Shown here: positions 15,069-22,061 of the stretch, piece by piece
Layout of the letters: each line of letters starts with the position of its first letter
Position numbering within the stretch: position 1 is the first letter of the stretch
Source: Candidatus Methanofilum arcanum
GTDB lineage: Archaea; Halobacteriota; Methanomicrobia; Methanomicrobiales; Methanospirillaceae
Assembly (NCBI GenBank): GCA_031285085.1
Contig: JAITWW010000038.1
Location: 1 to 22,538, forward strand
Direction: 5' to 3'
DNA: 22,538 bases
Translations under genes and position numbers: made by a program
The notes under the pieces: model-generated
Told to the model about the DNA's origin: nothing
The model's input: the letters and a program-made list of their open reading frames with translations, nothing else
The model's database searches: none

Positions 15069-16412
15069 TTATATGGGTTTCATCTTTCCAAGGCTAAGAA
15101 CAACCAACTCAACCTGCTCCACAGCTGTTCCAATATAGTTCTGTGAGTCAAGTAATGCCTCAATTTCATCTTTTGATACCAATGCCGTAACCTCTGGTTC
15201 TTCAGCCAAGATCTCAGCAAGAGGTTTTTTCAGAGCAAGGGCATCCATACTTGCAGTTCTGATGACCTCATGAGCAATCTGCCTACTCATCCCCCGTTTT
15301 GTCAGCTCAATCATCACAGCCTCAGCCATATTTATCCCATGGAGCATGGAGAGGTTCTCTAAAACCCGATCTTCTTTGATATGTAAGTTCTCAATGACTG
15401 TTATCATGACAGCAAGAATGTGATCGCATAAAATAGAGGCTTCTGGAAACAGCACCCGCTCACAGGAAGAGTTCGTCAGATCTCGCTCATCCCAAAGGGT
15501 ATTATTTTGAAACGCTGGCTCAACAGCACTCCTCACAATCCTCGCAAGGCCACACACCTGTTCAGATTTAATTGGGTTACGTTTGTGAGGCATGGTCGAT
15601 GAACCAACCTGTTTTTTTCCAAATGCCTCTTCAACCTCACCAATCTCAGTTCTTTGCAATGATCGAATCTCAATGCCAATCTTATCAAGTGTTGTTGCGA
15701 TGTTTGCAAGCAGGAAGAAATACTCTGCATATCTATCCCGCTGAATTACCTGATTTGATACCGCAACAGGGATAAGAGAAAGATGCTCCATCATGGATGC
15801 CTGAATCTTTTGGCCAATTTTTCCAAGTGCTGCCTGTGTTCCAACCGCACCAGTCAACTGTCCAACACAGACCCTTGGCCTCATCTCATGCAATCTATCA
15901 ATGTGTCTTCCGATCTCACTCGCCCAAATTGCAAAACGAAGACCATATGTTGTTGGAACGCCATGCTGCCCATGAGTTCGTGCAATACACACAAGATGCT
16001 TCGTGCTCTGTGCACGCATGAGCAGTGCCTCAAGTAAGAGAAACAACTTCTCCTCAATGAGATCCAATGCATCTGCGAGCTGGAGACCAGTTGCAGTATC
16101 CAAAATATCATTTGATGTTGCTCCATAATGCACCCATCTGCCAGCCTCAGAGCAGACCTCTGAGATAGCAGAGACAATCGCCATCATATCATGGCTGATC
16201 TCAGCCTCGATCTCTTTTACGCGATCAAGAGAGACATCATGTGCTTTGTTTGAGATCGTATCTGCATCTTCCTTTGGAATCATGCCATGCATGGCCTCAG
16301 CCTTTGCAAGTGCAATCTCTGTATCAACAATACGCCACAGGCGATGTTCCTCACTCCAGACATGTCTCATTTTTTTTGTGCCGTAACGAAACTCAATTGG
16401 GTGAATTGCCAT
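15069..16412 (-). CDS. purB: Adenylosuccinate lyase
   Basis: Cleaves adenylosuccinate to AMP plus fumarate, and SAICAR to AICAR, in purine synthesis. The fumarase/aspartase-superfamily signature SSTMPHKRNPIKSEQ (about residues 268-282) supplies the catalytic Ser loop. CIARTHGQHGVPTTYG (about 143-158) contributes a catalytic His, and VHYGATSNDILDT (about 93-105) the substrate-binding region. The N-terminus MAIHPIEFRYGTKKMRHVWSEE is typical of archaeal PurB. The length of 447 is normal. A TATA-like AT-rich block on the minus strand lies about 60-70 bases upstream. tRNA-Leu follows closely. Confidence 0.95.
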   Translation of the reverse strand: MAIHPIEFRYGTKKMRHVWSEEHRLWRIVDTEIALAKAEAMHGMIPKEDADTISNKAHDVSLDRVKEIEAEISHDMMAIVSAISEVCSEAGRWVHYGATSNDILDTATGLQLADALDLIEEKLFLLLEALLMRAQSTKHLVCIARTHGQHGVPTTYGLRFAIWASEIGRHIDRLHEMRPRVCVGQLTGAVGTQAALGKIGQKIQASMMEHLSLIPVAVSNQVIQRDRYAEYFFLLANIATTLDKIGIEIRSLQRTEIGEVEEAFGKKQVGSSTMPHKRNPIKSEQVCGLARIVRSAVEPAFQNNTLWDERDLTNSSCERVLFPEASILCDHILAVMITVIENLHIKEDRVLENLSMLHGINMAEAVMIELTKRGMSRQIAHEVIRTASMDALALKKPLAEILAEEPEVTALVSKDEIEALLDSQNYIGTAVEQVELVVLSLGKMKPI

Positions 16413-16935
16413 AGTAATGTACCTTTTCGCCTTGTGTCTTTGTAATAATTCCGAAACTTTAAATAGAGATAATAAATAAAATTAAATCGGCGGAATAAAT
16501 ACTTTTTGGCGTTTTAAAACCAAAATCTCTTCCATTTTGGCTCGGTTTTGATTCGCAGGAAAAAACACTGGAAAATTTCATCTCTCAATCCAAAATCCCT
16601 TATTTTGACCCAACCTGTATACCTTCTTTTTAATGCATATTACGTAATGAGATGTGTTTAAGGTCACAAAGTGGTTTTTTTGCATCTGCAAAGGTAAGTC
16701 TGTTTGCATGGAATCTATTGTCTTGATTTTTGCGTGATTTATAAATAAGTTTCAATTTAGAGATATTTTTATGGGGTGTTTTGTAAAAAGAGAGGAACAG
16801 AGAGATGAAGTTATATGAGGTGATGAGGATGAGATGGGAGTTAAAACGTATCACATAAATAGAAGAGAAACAAAGAGTTGTTATTCACCCCCCTTGCACG
16901 TTGAAAAGAAACAAGCCTGCTGACAGACAGGAAAT
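16413..16935. other. Intergenic region with forward promoter-like site and stable hairpins
   Basis: No gene is supported. CGAAACTTTAAATA (16452-16465) is a near-ideal BRE/TATA oriented rightwards, away from purB. Downstream lie two hairpins: CCAAAAT-ctcttcc-ATTTTGG (16520-16540) and CAAAAT-ccctt-ATTTTG (16592-16608). Together they suggest a short noncoding transcript of roughly 120-150 bases, or only an AT-rich promoter hub. The rest (16620-16935) shows nothing convincing. Confidence 0.4.
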
Positions 16936-17174
16936 CAATGGCGTCAACTTAAGAAAAATTTGTGTCATTACACTTAAAAACAAATTTCATTGGATATTTG
17001 TGCATGAGTTTAAATGGATGATGTTTTCTTTTTCCACGGTTTTGGCTTCAACTGCCTCGTTAGGAGGATACTCAAGATCTGTCTTTCTGGTGGCTAGATT
17101 CGATAATGGCAAAAAACATTGTTAAATGTCAATTTAACCATTGTATTTTGTTATTTTTTAAGTTGACGACATTG
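16936..17174. mobile_element. 239-bp MITE-like element with 17-bp inverted ends
   Basis: The left end CAATGGCGTCAACTTAA (16936-16952) and the inverted right end (17158-17174; CAATGTCGTCAACTTAA when complemented) differ by one base. The 17-base right-end sequence also occurs alone at 4074-4090. The interior carries no transposase. A 74-codon frame that starts outside and runs through it has no features. No flanking target duplication is evident. It is probably a non-autonomous relic of an insertion sequence whose full copy is elsewhere in the genome. Confidence 0.65.
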
Positions 17175-17286
17175 GACAGAAAATGAGGAGATGGTCTTTT
17201 AAACCTTGAAAATTTGGCAAACACATAAGCCAATGACAAGAGTTGGGGTCGTGGATAGGTACTGAAATTTATAGGTAGGTTATGTT

Positions 17287-17844
17287 ATGACACAAAATGA
17301 AACCCCAAGTCCAACAATACTTGGCTTGTGTACTTTTGGATTGGTAACAATTTTGCTAAGCCTTGCTAATGCAGGTCTTATCGGTGTGAGCAGTCCTATT
17401 ATTGCAATGGCAGTGTTTTGTGGGGGTTTTGCCCTCGTTATTGTTGGACTGCTTGAGTGGACAAAGAACAATCTCTTTGGATTTATTACTTTTGGAGGTT
17501 TTGGATTCTTCTGGTTTTCATTTGCAGCTATCTTAGTTTTGCCAGCAATGGGACTAGCTGCCGCCCCAACCGCGATTGAGCTAGGAGCATTTCTCTTCGT
17601 ATGGACCCTGCTTGCACTTTGTCTTTTGATCTGTGGACTGCATCTGGGAGATAAACTTCTACTCGCAATATTGGCTTTCTTGGTCCTGCTGTTCGTTTTA
17701 TTGACTTTTGGAGCTTTACTTGGCATACCGCTGCTTACAACTCTTGGAGGATATGCAGGAATTATTACTGGACTTCTTGCCCTTTATATGGGCATAGCTT
17801 TAGTAGTCAACACTGTATGCAATAAGTCAATTTTTCCACTCTAA
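17287..17844 (+). CDS. satP: GPR1/FUN34/YaaH-family acetate transporter (SatP-like)
   Basis: A 185-residue integral membrane protein with six predicted helices, matching the acetate/succinate permease family. The family-typical early segment NAGLIGVSSP and the GGFALVIVGLLEWTKNNLFG loop are visible. They are followed by FGFITFGGFGFFWFSFAA, where the small-aromatic pattern lines the pore in characterised relatives. It would import acetate across the cell membrane for biosynthesis, which fits methanogens that need acetate as a carbon source. The start ATG 17287 has only a weak upstream AGGTAGGTT. TTTTAAAC near 17195 is a candidate TATA. It stands alone, separated from the repeat-protein gene by 325 bp. 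Confidence 0.85.
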   Translation: MTQNETPSPTILGLCTFGLVTILLSLANAGLIGVSSPIIAMAVFCGGFALVIVGLLEWTKNNLFGFITFGGFGFFWFSFAAILVLPAMGLAAAPTAIELGAFLFVWTLLALCLLICGLHLGDKLLLAILAFLVLLFVLLTFGALLGIPLLTTLGGYAGIITGLLALYMGIALVVNTVCNKSIFPL

Positions 17845-17999
17845 TCAATGAAACAACAGAGGGCTTCTTAACAGATGTAACATATCCTTGGTGCTGGCAA
17901 GAGTCCTGTGCAGGGTATACATCGAGCATTGCTCTCACTTTCTCTTTTTACCGTTATTTTCTATCATTCAATCTCAGAAACTCCTACGCAGTCACGAAA

Positions 18000-18016
18000 C
18001 TATGAAAAAATCATAG
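18000..18016. promoter_or_regulatory. Perfect dyad CTATGA-aaaaa-TCATAG
   Basis: A 6-bp perfect stem with an A5 loop lies five bases upstream of the conserved GATATTA box (18021-18027) in front of the FG-repeat protein gene. It may be an operator, or the 3' hairpin of the satP transcript. Confidence 0.4.
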
Positions 18017-18020
18017 AGAA

Positions 18021-18161
18021 GATATTAATTAGATGAGAATTAATATATATACATTACTTACTTGAACGCCTGATTTTGGGAAGGAAAGAGCCTAAAAAGC
18101 TCGCATACTCTCTATGGTACCAGGCGTTTTGGATCTTCATCCAAGTAATGCAAAAAGGAGG
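18021..18161 (+). promoter_or_regulatory. Promoter and structured leader of the FG-repeat exported protein
   Basis: GATATTA (18021-18027) and an AT-rich block precede nested inverted repeats. TTACTTG (18058-18064) pairs with CAAGTAA (18142-18148), AACGCCTG (18065-18072) with CAGGCGTT (18121-18128), and GAGC (18088-18091) with GCTC (18099-18102). GGAGG (18157-18161) lies eight bases after the outer stem. The same arrangement, with two compensatory base-pair changes in the outer stem, precedes the gene at 19522. If the TATA is instead 18042-18051, the left arms would be upstream of the transcript and the dyad would act as DNA. Confidence 0.6.
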
Positions 18162-18169
18162 AAAAAGTC

Positions 18170-18775
18170 ATGAGATGGTCAGTCATATTCATAGTGTTAC
18201 TAATAGCAGTAAGTTGTGTTGCTGAGGCCAACCCCTTTGGTCAGCAGTCCCTCTCACCTGCTCATCAAGCTGCTCCATTTGGACAACAGAGTGGGGTACC
18301 CAGTGGGCAAACCGTTCCATTCGGGCAACAGTCCCTCTCACCTGCGCATCAAGCCGCTCCATTTGGACAGCAGAGCGGGGTATCCAGTGGGCAACCAAAT
18401 CCATTCGGACAACAGTCTCTCTCGCCTGATCACCAAACCGCTCCATTTGGACAACAGAGCGGGGTATCCAGTGGGCAACCAAATCCATTCGGGCAACAGA
18501 GTGGTATATCCAGTGGGCAATCGAATCCATTTGCTCAGCAGTCCCTCTCGCCTGCTCATCAAGCCTCTCCATTTGGAGTAAAAAGCATTTTATCCAGTGA
18601 CAAAAGCAAACCATTCTGGTATCTAGGTGGAGTATTTGGAGGACTAATCGGACAGGGCGGCGCAAGAAATTATTACATGTTTGGCGTAATAAGGCATTAT
18701 GCATTGGATTTGAATCTTTTTAAAAATCTAGATGCAGCTGCACAGTCATTTCCATTGTGGAAGCCATTGTACTAA
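18170..18775 (+). CDS. Exported protein with 14-residue PFGQQS (FG-type) repeats
   Basis: A 201-residue protein. Signal peptide MRWSVIFIVLLIAVSCVAEA is followed by about nine 14-residue units. These alternate between LSPAHQAAPFGQQS and GVSSGQPNPFGQQS, and the last ones degenerate (PFAQQS, PFGVKS). A hydrophobic, Gly/aromatic-rich C-terminal part (GGVFGGLIGQGGARNYYMFG to the end) then follows. The mature repeat region is Gln/Ser/Pro/Gly/Phe-rich, practically uncharged and surely disordered. It resembles FG-repeat or adhesive, phase-separating proteins in composition, though common ancestry is not implied. Start ATG 18170 is supported by GGAGG at 18157-18161. Its signal peptide resembles that of the protein at 19522 (RWSVIFI versus RWSFVFI). 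Function unknown; a surface, sheath or matrix role is inferred. Confidence 0.8.
   Translation: MRWSVIFIVLLIAVSCVAEANPFGQQSLSPAHQAAPFGQQSGVPSGQTVPFGQQSLSPAHQAAPFGQQSGVSSGQPNPFGQQSLSPDHQTAPFGQQSGVSSGQPNPFGQQSGISSGQSNPFAQQSLSPAHQASPFGVKSILSSDKSKPFWYLGGVFGGLIGQGGARNYYMFGVIRHYALDLNLFKNLDAAAQSFPLWKPLY
18230..18586 (+). repeat. 42-bp tandem coding repeats
   Basis: Tandem 42-bp units, in alternating A/B pairs of 84 bp, encode the PFGQQS repeats. One A unit appears to have been lost between the seventh and eighth PFxQQS, where two GV/GI-SSGQ units are adjacent. Nucleotide identity between units is high, which points to recent expansion and likely copy-number variation among strains. Confidence 0.85.
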
Positions 18776-19191
18776 GCCATCATGACGCCTATCACGGGTT
18801 CATGTTAGGAATAGTTCACGTGGCAATGTAGGCTCAGATGTTCAGACATGGATCGGACCGTCAAAAAAATATAACTACTCACTCTATTTTTGCCATAACT
18901 TGAAGCAACATTCATTCCAGCTTGGTTTTTTAAAATCACTTGTAAGACACACGCCCAGAGCCTATTCAATCTGCTGTGATGATACAAACTATGCATCTTA
19001 GAATAGAGAGAGGTCATGTTCCAACACACGCCATTTACAGCTGTTGTCTGTCAAGTACAGCCTGCATGAATGAATGCCATTTGCTTTGGTACTGTTTTTG
19101 AAAAAAAACCGTTCCATTTCCCACTGCACCAGTTAGGTTACTTTGATAGTTTGTAGGCATAATTCAATCATTTCATACTGAGAGTTACATT
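18776..19191. other. Intergenic region after the FG-repeat gene
   Basis: No gene is supported. The one notable element is GTTTTT-GAAA-AAAAAC (19094-19109), a hairpin with a GAAA tetraloop on the plus strand. The frames across 18805-19029 have no signal peptide, motif or ribosome-binding site. Confidence 0.4.
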
Positions 19192-19470
19192 ATGCAAGTT
19201 GAATACACCAAACCACTCCTCAAAGCCCTTTCAACGGTGTTTTTAGTACTTGGATTTTGTGTAACAGCTGAGTCTGGTTCTCATATGCTTGCCAAAGATC
19301 AAACTCCAAAACATAAACAATGTTTTCCAGAATGTAAAATAAAGAAAACAAAGCCAATCTCAAGGAAGAGAAAGATATTAGATAGAGGGAGAGATAGTAT
19401 GTGTATAAACCTATATGACTACCTGAGAGATGTAGGGAGATCTTTTCCTCATTCTCATTACATGAAATAG
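19192..19470 (+). CDS. Doubtful small exported basic protein
   Basis: A 92-codon frame starting MQVEYTKPLLKAL, with a hydrophobic stretch (ALSTVFLVLGFCVTAES) that could be a signal peptide. It then becomes a Lys-rich segment with two Cys (KQCFPECKIKK). Against it: there is no clear ribosome-binding site, and the last 32 codons coincide with the promoter and leader region of the next gene (19374-19511), which is conserved with that of the 18170 gene. It may be a genuine overlapping gene, a decayed one, or chance. Confidence 0.25.
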   Translation: MQVEYTKPLLKALSTVFLVLGFCVTAESGSHMLAKDQTPKHKQCFPECKIKKTKPISRKRKILDRGRDSMCINLYDYLRDVGRSFPHSHYMK

Positions 19471-19511
19471 TACACATGAGTGTTTTTCCTTCAGGTAGTA
19501 TCAAAAGGAGG
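19374..19511 (+). promoter_or_regulatory. Promoter and structured leader of the Trp/Tyr-rich exported protein
   Basis: GATATTA (19374-19380) is followed by an AT-rich block. ACTACCTGA (19418-19426) pairs with TCAGGTAGT (19491-19499), and GGAGG (19507-19511) sits seven bases later. An inner CATG...CATG pairing (about 19461-19478) is possible. Aligned with 18021-18161, the outer stem keeps pairing through two compensatory changes (T-A to C-G at two positions). The sequence around the ribosome-binding site, CAAAAGGAGG, is almost the same. Confidence 0.6.
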
Positions 19512-19521
19512 TGCATAACCA

Positions 19522-19974
19522 ATGTCAAAGAGATGGTCATTCGTTTTCATTATAATATCACTATGTCTATGTATAATAGGGGCTGTTGCTGATGACTGGG
19601 GTCAGCAGCGTGGAAACCATAATGGTGGATTCGGGCAATACGGACAATATTCCACTCCAGCCTGGCATCATAACAATCCTTCTTGGAGCTATCCATCCTG
19701 GAGTTATCCATCTTGGAGTTACCCATCCGCGGATTATCATTGGTTCTGGGGTCAGTCCTGGCAACCAACCTGGTCGTATTATAGCACTCCGGTCTGGCAG
19801 TATACTACTCCAGTTGTGCAGTATTCAACGCCAGCGTATGTAAACTGGAACACCTGTGAGATCTGTTTCCCAGCCACAACAATAGGATCAAGGTCATATT
19901 ATTCGCTGAGTATGACGAGGTACTATTCTGTTGGTTCAACCTCTCTCGCATTCCCTGTTGGATTGTGGTGGTAA
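19522..19974 (+). CDS. Exported Trp/Tyr-rich low-complexity protein
   Basis: A 150-residue protein with signal peptide MSKRWSFVFIIISLCLCIIGAVA. The mature protein is extremely rich in Trp, Tyr, Ser, Pro and Gln. It begins DDWGQQRGNHNGGFGQYGQ, has three tandem SWSYP units, then YSTPVWQYTTPVVQYSTPAY, a single CEIC motif, and ends LAFPVGLWW. Such aromatic-rich, charge-poor sequence suggests an insoluble or adhesive extracellular material. ATG 19522 follows AAAAGGAGGT. Signal peptide and leader are related to those of the FG-repeat gene 1.35 kb upstream, so the two look like a duplicated export cassette whose mature regions diverged. The CxxC pair could form a disulfide or bind metal. No known family recognised. 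Confidence 0.78.
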   Translation: MSKRWSFVFIIISLCLCIIGAVADDWGQQRGNHNGGFGQYGQYSTPAWHHNNPSWSYPSWSYPSWSYPSADYHWFWGQSWQPTWSYYSTPVWQYTTPVVQYSTPAYVNWNTCEICFPATTIGSRSYYSLSMTRYYSVGSTSLAFPVGLWW

Positions 19975-20010
19975 CTGAGCTGGGAGATATCATAGGGAAG
20001 TCTCCCTGAA

Positions 20011-20105
20011 TATCAAATGGAAGTTACGCAAAAAGAAACTGGATTTAAATTTTTGTAAACATAAAACAGTTACGATAGTGCAGTTCTGCGTAACTCCTAT
20101 CAAAT
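20011..20105. mobile_element. 79-bp mini inverted-repeat element with 8-bp duplication
   Basis: Ends AGTTACGCA (20022-20030) and TGCGTAACT (20087-20095) are perfect inverted repeats, extended by GGA/CC. They are flanked on both sides by the 8-mer TATCAAAT (20011-20018 and 20098-20105), as expected for a target-site duplication. The interior holds a second pair, AACTG/CAGTT. It is too short for a gene, so it would be a MITE. The duplicated 8-mer makes transposition the best explanation. Confidence 0.65.
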
Positions 20106-20163
20106 ATCATACTCATTTTTGTAACCGCAACAAGCATAACATACATCTCGATAAAGAGACTCA

Positions 20164-20225
20164 CATGTAAACGCCTCTATCTCTTTCAAGCATGCAAAGA
20201 TATCCTTTGAGGCAGTGGTTACATG
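20164..20225. other. 62-bp nested inverted repeat, candidate structured RNA or element
   Basis: CATGTAA (20164-20170) pairs with TTACATG (20219-20225), GCCTC (20173-20177) with GAGGC (20209-20213), and CTTT with AAAG, around a central GCATGC. Together they give one long imperfect hairpin. There is no coding frame. It may be a small RNA, a protein-binding palindrome or another mini-element. Confidence 0.45.
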
Positions 20226-20888
20226 CTACTTTTGTATATCTAACCCTCCACCTCTCAAAGAAGCACAGATGCAAGATTGTTGAGCCGACCTTTTCGACTC
20301 AAAACATGTCATCGTTGCTGTTGATACTTGTGATACGTGAAAAGGATTGATTATGTACCGGAGCTCGTTTTTTCTGCGCTTTTTTCTATTCACCATGAAA
20401 ATGAACTCTTTTTGTATGTGTATTGATGTTTCGTGCTTAGAAACTATTTGTATAGTACATACTGTTTCTCATGTATGATGAGGAGACCATGTACTGGTGA
20501 TTTTTATCGTAAGATGGTATATGAGAGTTACAATCAGTGTATACCGTGTGTTCAATAGATATTTTTCATAAACTATATGGATCGAAAGTTTTATGGTGTT
20601 TTTAAAAAAGTATTGTCCTTCAGTTTTCAGAGAGTGTCAGGTACGTTCATGTAAAAACTGTTTTTGTGTAGTTGTACCTCTTAAAATCTTCAATTTCTCT
20701 GGAAAGAAATGAGATAAAATATATACTAGAAAATGTCTCCATTTTCCTCTTTTTATCCTCATAGGTATGCATTGCAAGGTATTTTAGATAAGGGTGCCTA
20801 CATTATTTTTTTTGATCGTAACATGTAAATAAAGGAGATGGTGTTTGGAGAAATAGTGTTAAATACACAAAAAGAGTGAAGTTTTAAC
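20226..20888. other. Long intergenic region with little structure
   Basis: No gene or recognisable signal, apart from GGTATA...TATACC (about 20515-20545) and AT-rich stretches. It lies just downstream of the nested inverted repeat and upstream of the 120-residue exported protein. Low gene density here is typical of the whole 18-22 kb stretch. Confidence 0.4.
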
Positions 20889-20925
20889 GCACAAAGGTAC
20901 CTGGGGGGGTATGTCGTGCAAGAGG
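20889..20925 (+). promoter_or_regulatory. Leader hairpin abutting the ribosome-binding site
   Basis: GCAC (20889-20892) pairs with GTGC (20916-20919), and inside it TACC (20898-20901) pairs with GGTA (20908-20911) around a G-run. AGAGG (20921-20925), the ribosome-binding site of the gene at 20933, starts one base after the stem. It could modulate translation. It is not related in sequence to the two leaders further left. Confidence 0.4.
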
Positions 20926-20932
20926 TTGTGAA

Positions 20933-21295
20933 ATGAGAAAATTATTCATTTGTATTATTCTTCTGGTATGCGTTGCTAATTTTGCTTCTGCTGCATATGT
21001 CAATCCACTACCATACTCACAAGGAACAAAGACACAGATATATAGTGAAAAACATATGGAAACAGTGGCAAATGCTTTAGGAATAGACCACATGAATCCA
21101 CTCATCAAAGTTTGGGTCACAGGTGCTCAGGTGGACTCTCCTACAAGAGATAGGGGGATTGAGCTGACTGCTGATACACTGTTGAGAACGCAAGGAAAGG
21201 TATATAGCAATGAGGAGATGGGGATTCTCGTGGGACTCATGTTGAAACCACTAGACGAGATTATATGTCGTCTTCATAGCGTATTCATACATTGA
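20933..21295 (+). CDS. Small exported protein of unknown function
   Basis: A 120-residue protein with a textbook signal peptide MRKLFICIILLVCVANFASA, likely cut before AYVNPLPYSQG. The mature 100 residues are of ordinary composition (charged helices such as EKHMETVANALGID and NEEMGILVGLMLKPLDEI), unlike its low-complexity neighbours. ATG 20933 follows AGAGG at good spacing. I do not recognise the family, and there is no membrane anchor after the signal. Its setting among other exported proteins suggests an extracellular role. Confidence 0.6.
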   Translation: MRKLFICIILLVCVANFASAAYVNPLPYSQGTKTQIYSEKHMETVANALGIDHMNPLIKVWVTGAQVDSPTRDRGIELTADTLLRTQGKVYSNEEMGILVGLMLKPLDEIICRLHSVFIH

Positions 21296-21513
21296 TGTGT
21301 ATAAAATAAGATCTACTCTTTTCTGAAGAACGGAGAGGGCTTCTATAGATTATAAGCACTCTGTTTTGAAATTTTTAAAAAATATATTTTTGTGAGGCAT
21401 ATCCTCTCTTCGTGTGGAGCCAGGCAACACAGGGTCCCATGGATGAACCTCAGTTCTTCATCATCGCAAAAAAAGTGAGTCTCCTTTTCCTTGAATCAAT
21501 TGTTCAGCTGCAA

Positions 21514-21924
21514 TCATAGTTGCTCTGTGGATCCTAGGGAGATCTCATAGTTTAGCTCTACGTATTCAATAAATGGAGAGCCTTCAAGTAATGCAATCAC
21601 GTCATCGAATGGGATTTCGCTGTACACAGATACAACCACCAAGCCTGGAACAATATTTGAGAGATCTTCTTCCATGAGAAAACTCACATCTCCTATTGAT
21701 TGGTTGCCTGCATGGGATCCTCGCTCCAGATCTAGGACAATATCTGTGAAATCTTCTATTTCAGTAAGATTCACTCCTGTATCTGTTCTGTATTTGATGA
21801 GTAATTGACCAACATATGGCACACCATCTTCGTTAACCTCACGCGCTGTTTCTTCTGCTCCCACCCACCCAGATAGGATGAGAATGATGCATAACGCTAC
21901 TGCATAGTATCTGTTGTTTTGCAC
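21514..21924 (-). CDS. Exported stand-alone subtilase-propeptide-like (I9-like) protein
   Basis: A 136-residue protein with a signal peptide (MQNNRYYAVALCIILILSGWVGA). The rest resembles the N-terminal propeptide or inhibitor domain of subtilisin-like proteases: VGQLLIKYRTDTG (the usual PGQLIVKFK strand), GLVVVSVYSEIPFDDVIALLEGSPFIEYVELNYEI (the usual VEEAIALLESNPNVEYAEPNY end). No protease domain follows; the protein ends soon after. It could be a secreted protease inhibitor or chaperone acting in trans, or a remnant of a truncated protease. The GTG 21924 start is supported by GGAGGT seven bases upstream. The resemblance is by eye and moderate. Confidence 0.65.
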   Translation of the reverse strand: MQNNRYYAVALCIILILSGWVGAEETAREVNEDGVPYVGQLLIKYRTDTGVNLTEIEDFTDIVLDLERGSHAGNQSIGDVSFLMEEDLSNIVPGLVVVSVYSEIPFDDVIALLEGSPFIEYVELNYEISLGSTEQL

Positions 21925-22061
21925 AATGATTACCTCCCCAGTTTATCTATTGTATGTATCAATTTATGATTGGTCCAGAATGTATAATTAGTATCTGGTA
22001 AGGGTGTTCAGTTGCGTATTTTATGCCCTTTGTGTTTCGATACCCTTGTGTTCGTTCCCAT

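Noticed and set aside
16901..17125. 74-codon frame crossing the 239-bp element
   Set aside because: Starts outside the element and runs into it; no motif or ribosome-binding site.
18230..18586. CRISPR-like repeat array
   Set aside because: Units are contiguous 42-bp coding repeats without unique spacers.
18189..18704. 171-codon antisense frame over the FG repeats
   Set aside because: Long only because the 42-bp repeats contain no stops in that frame; the forward frame has a signal peptide and strong ribosome-binding site.
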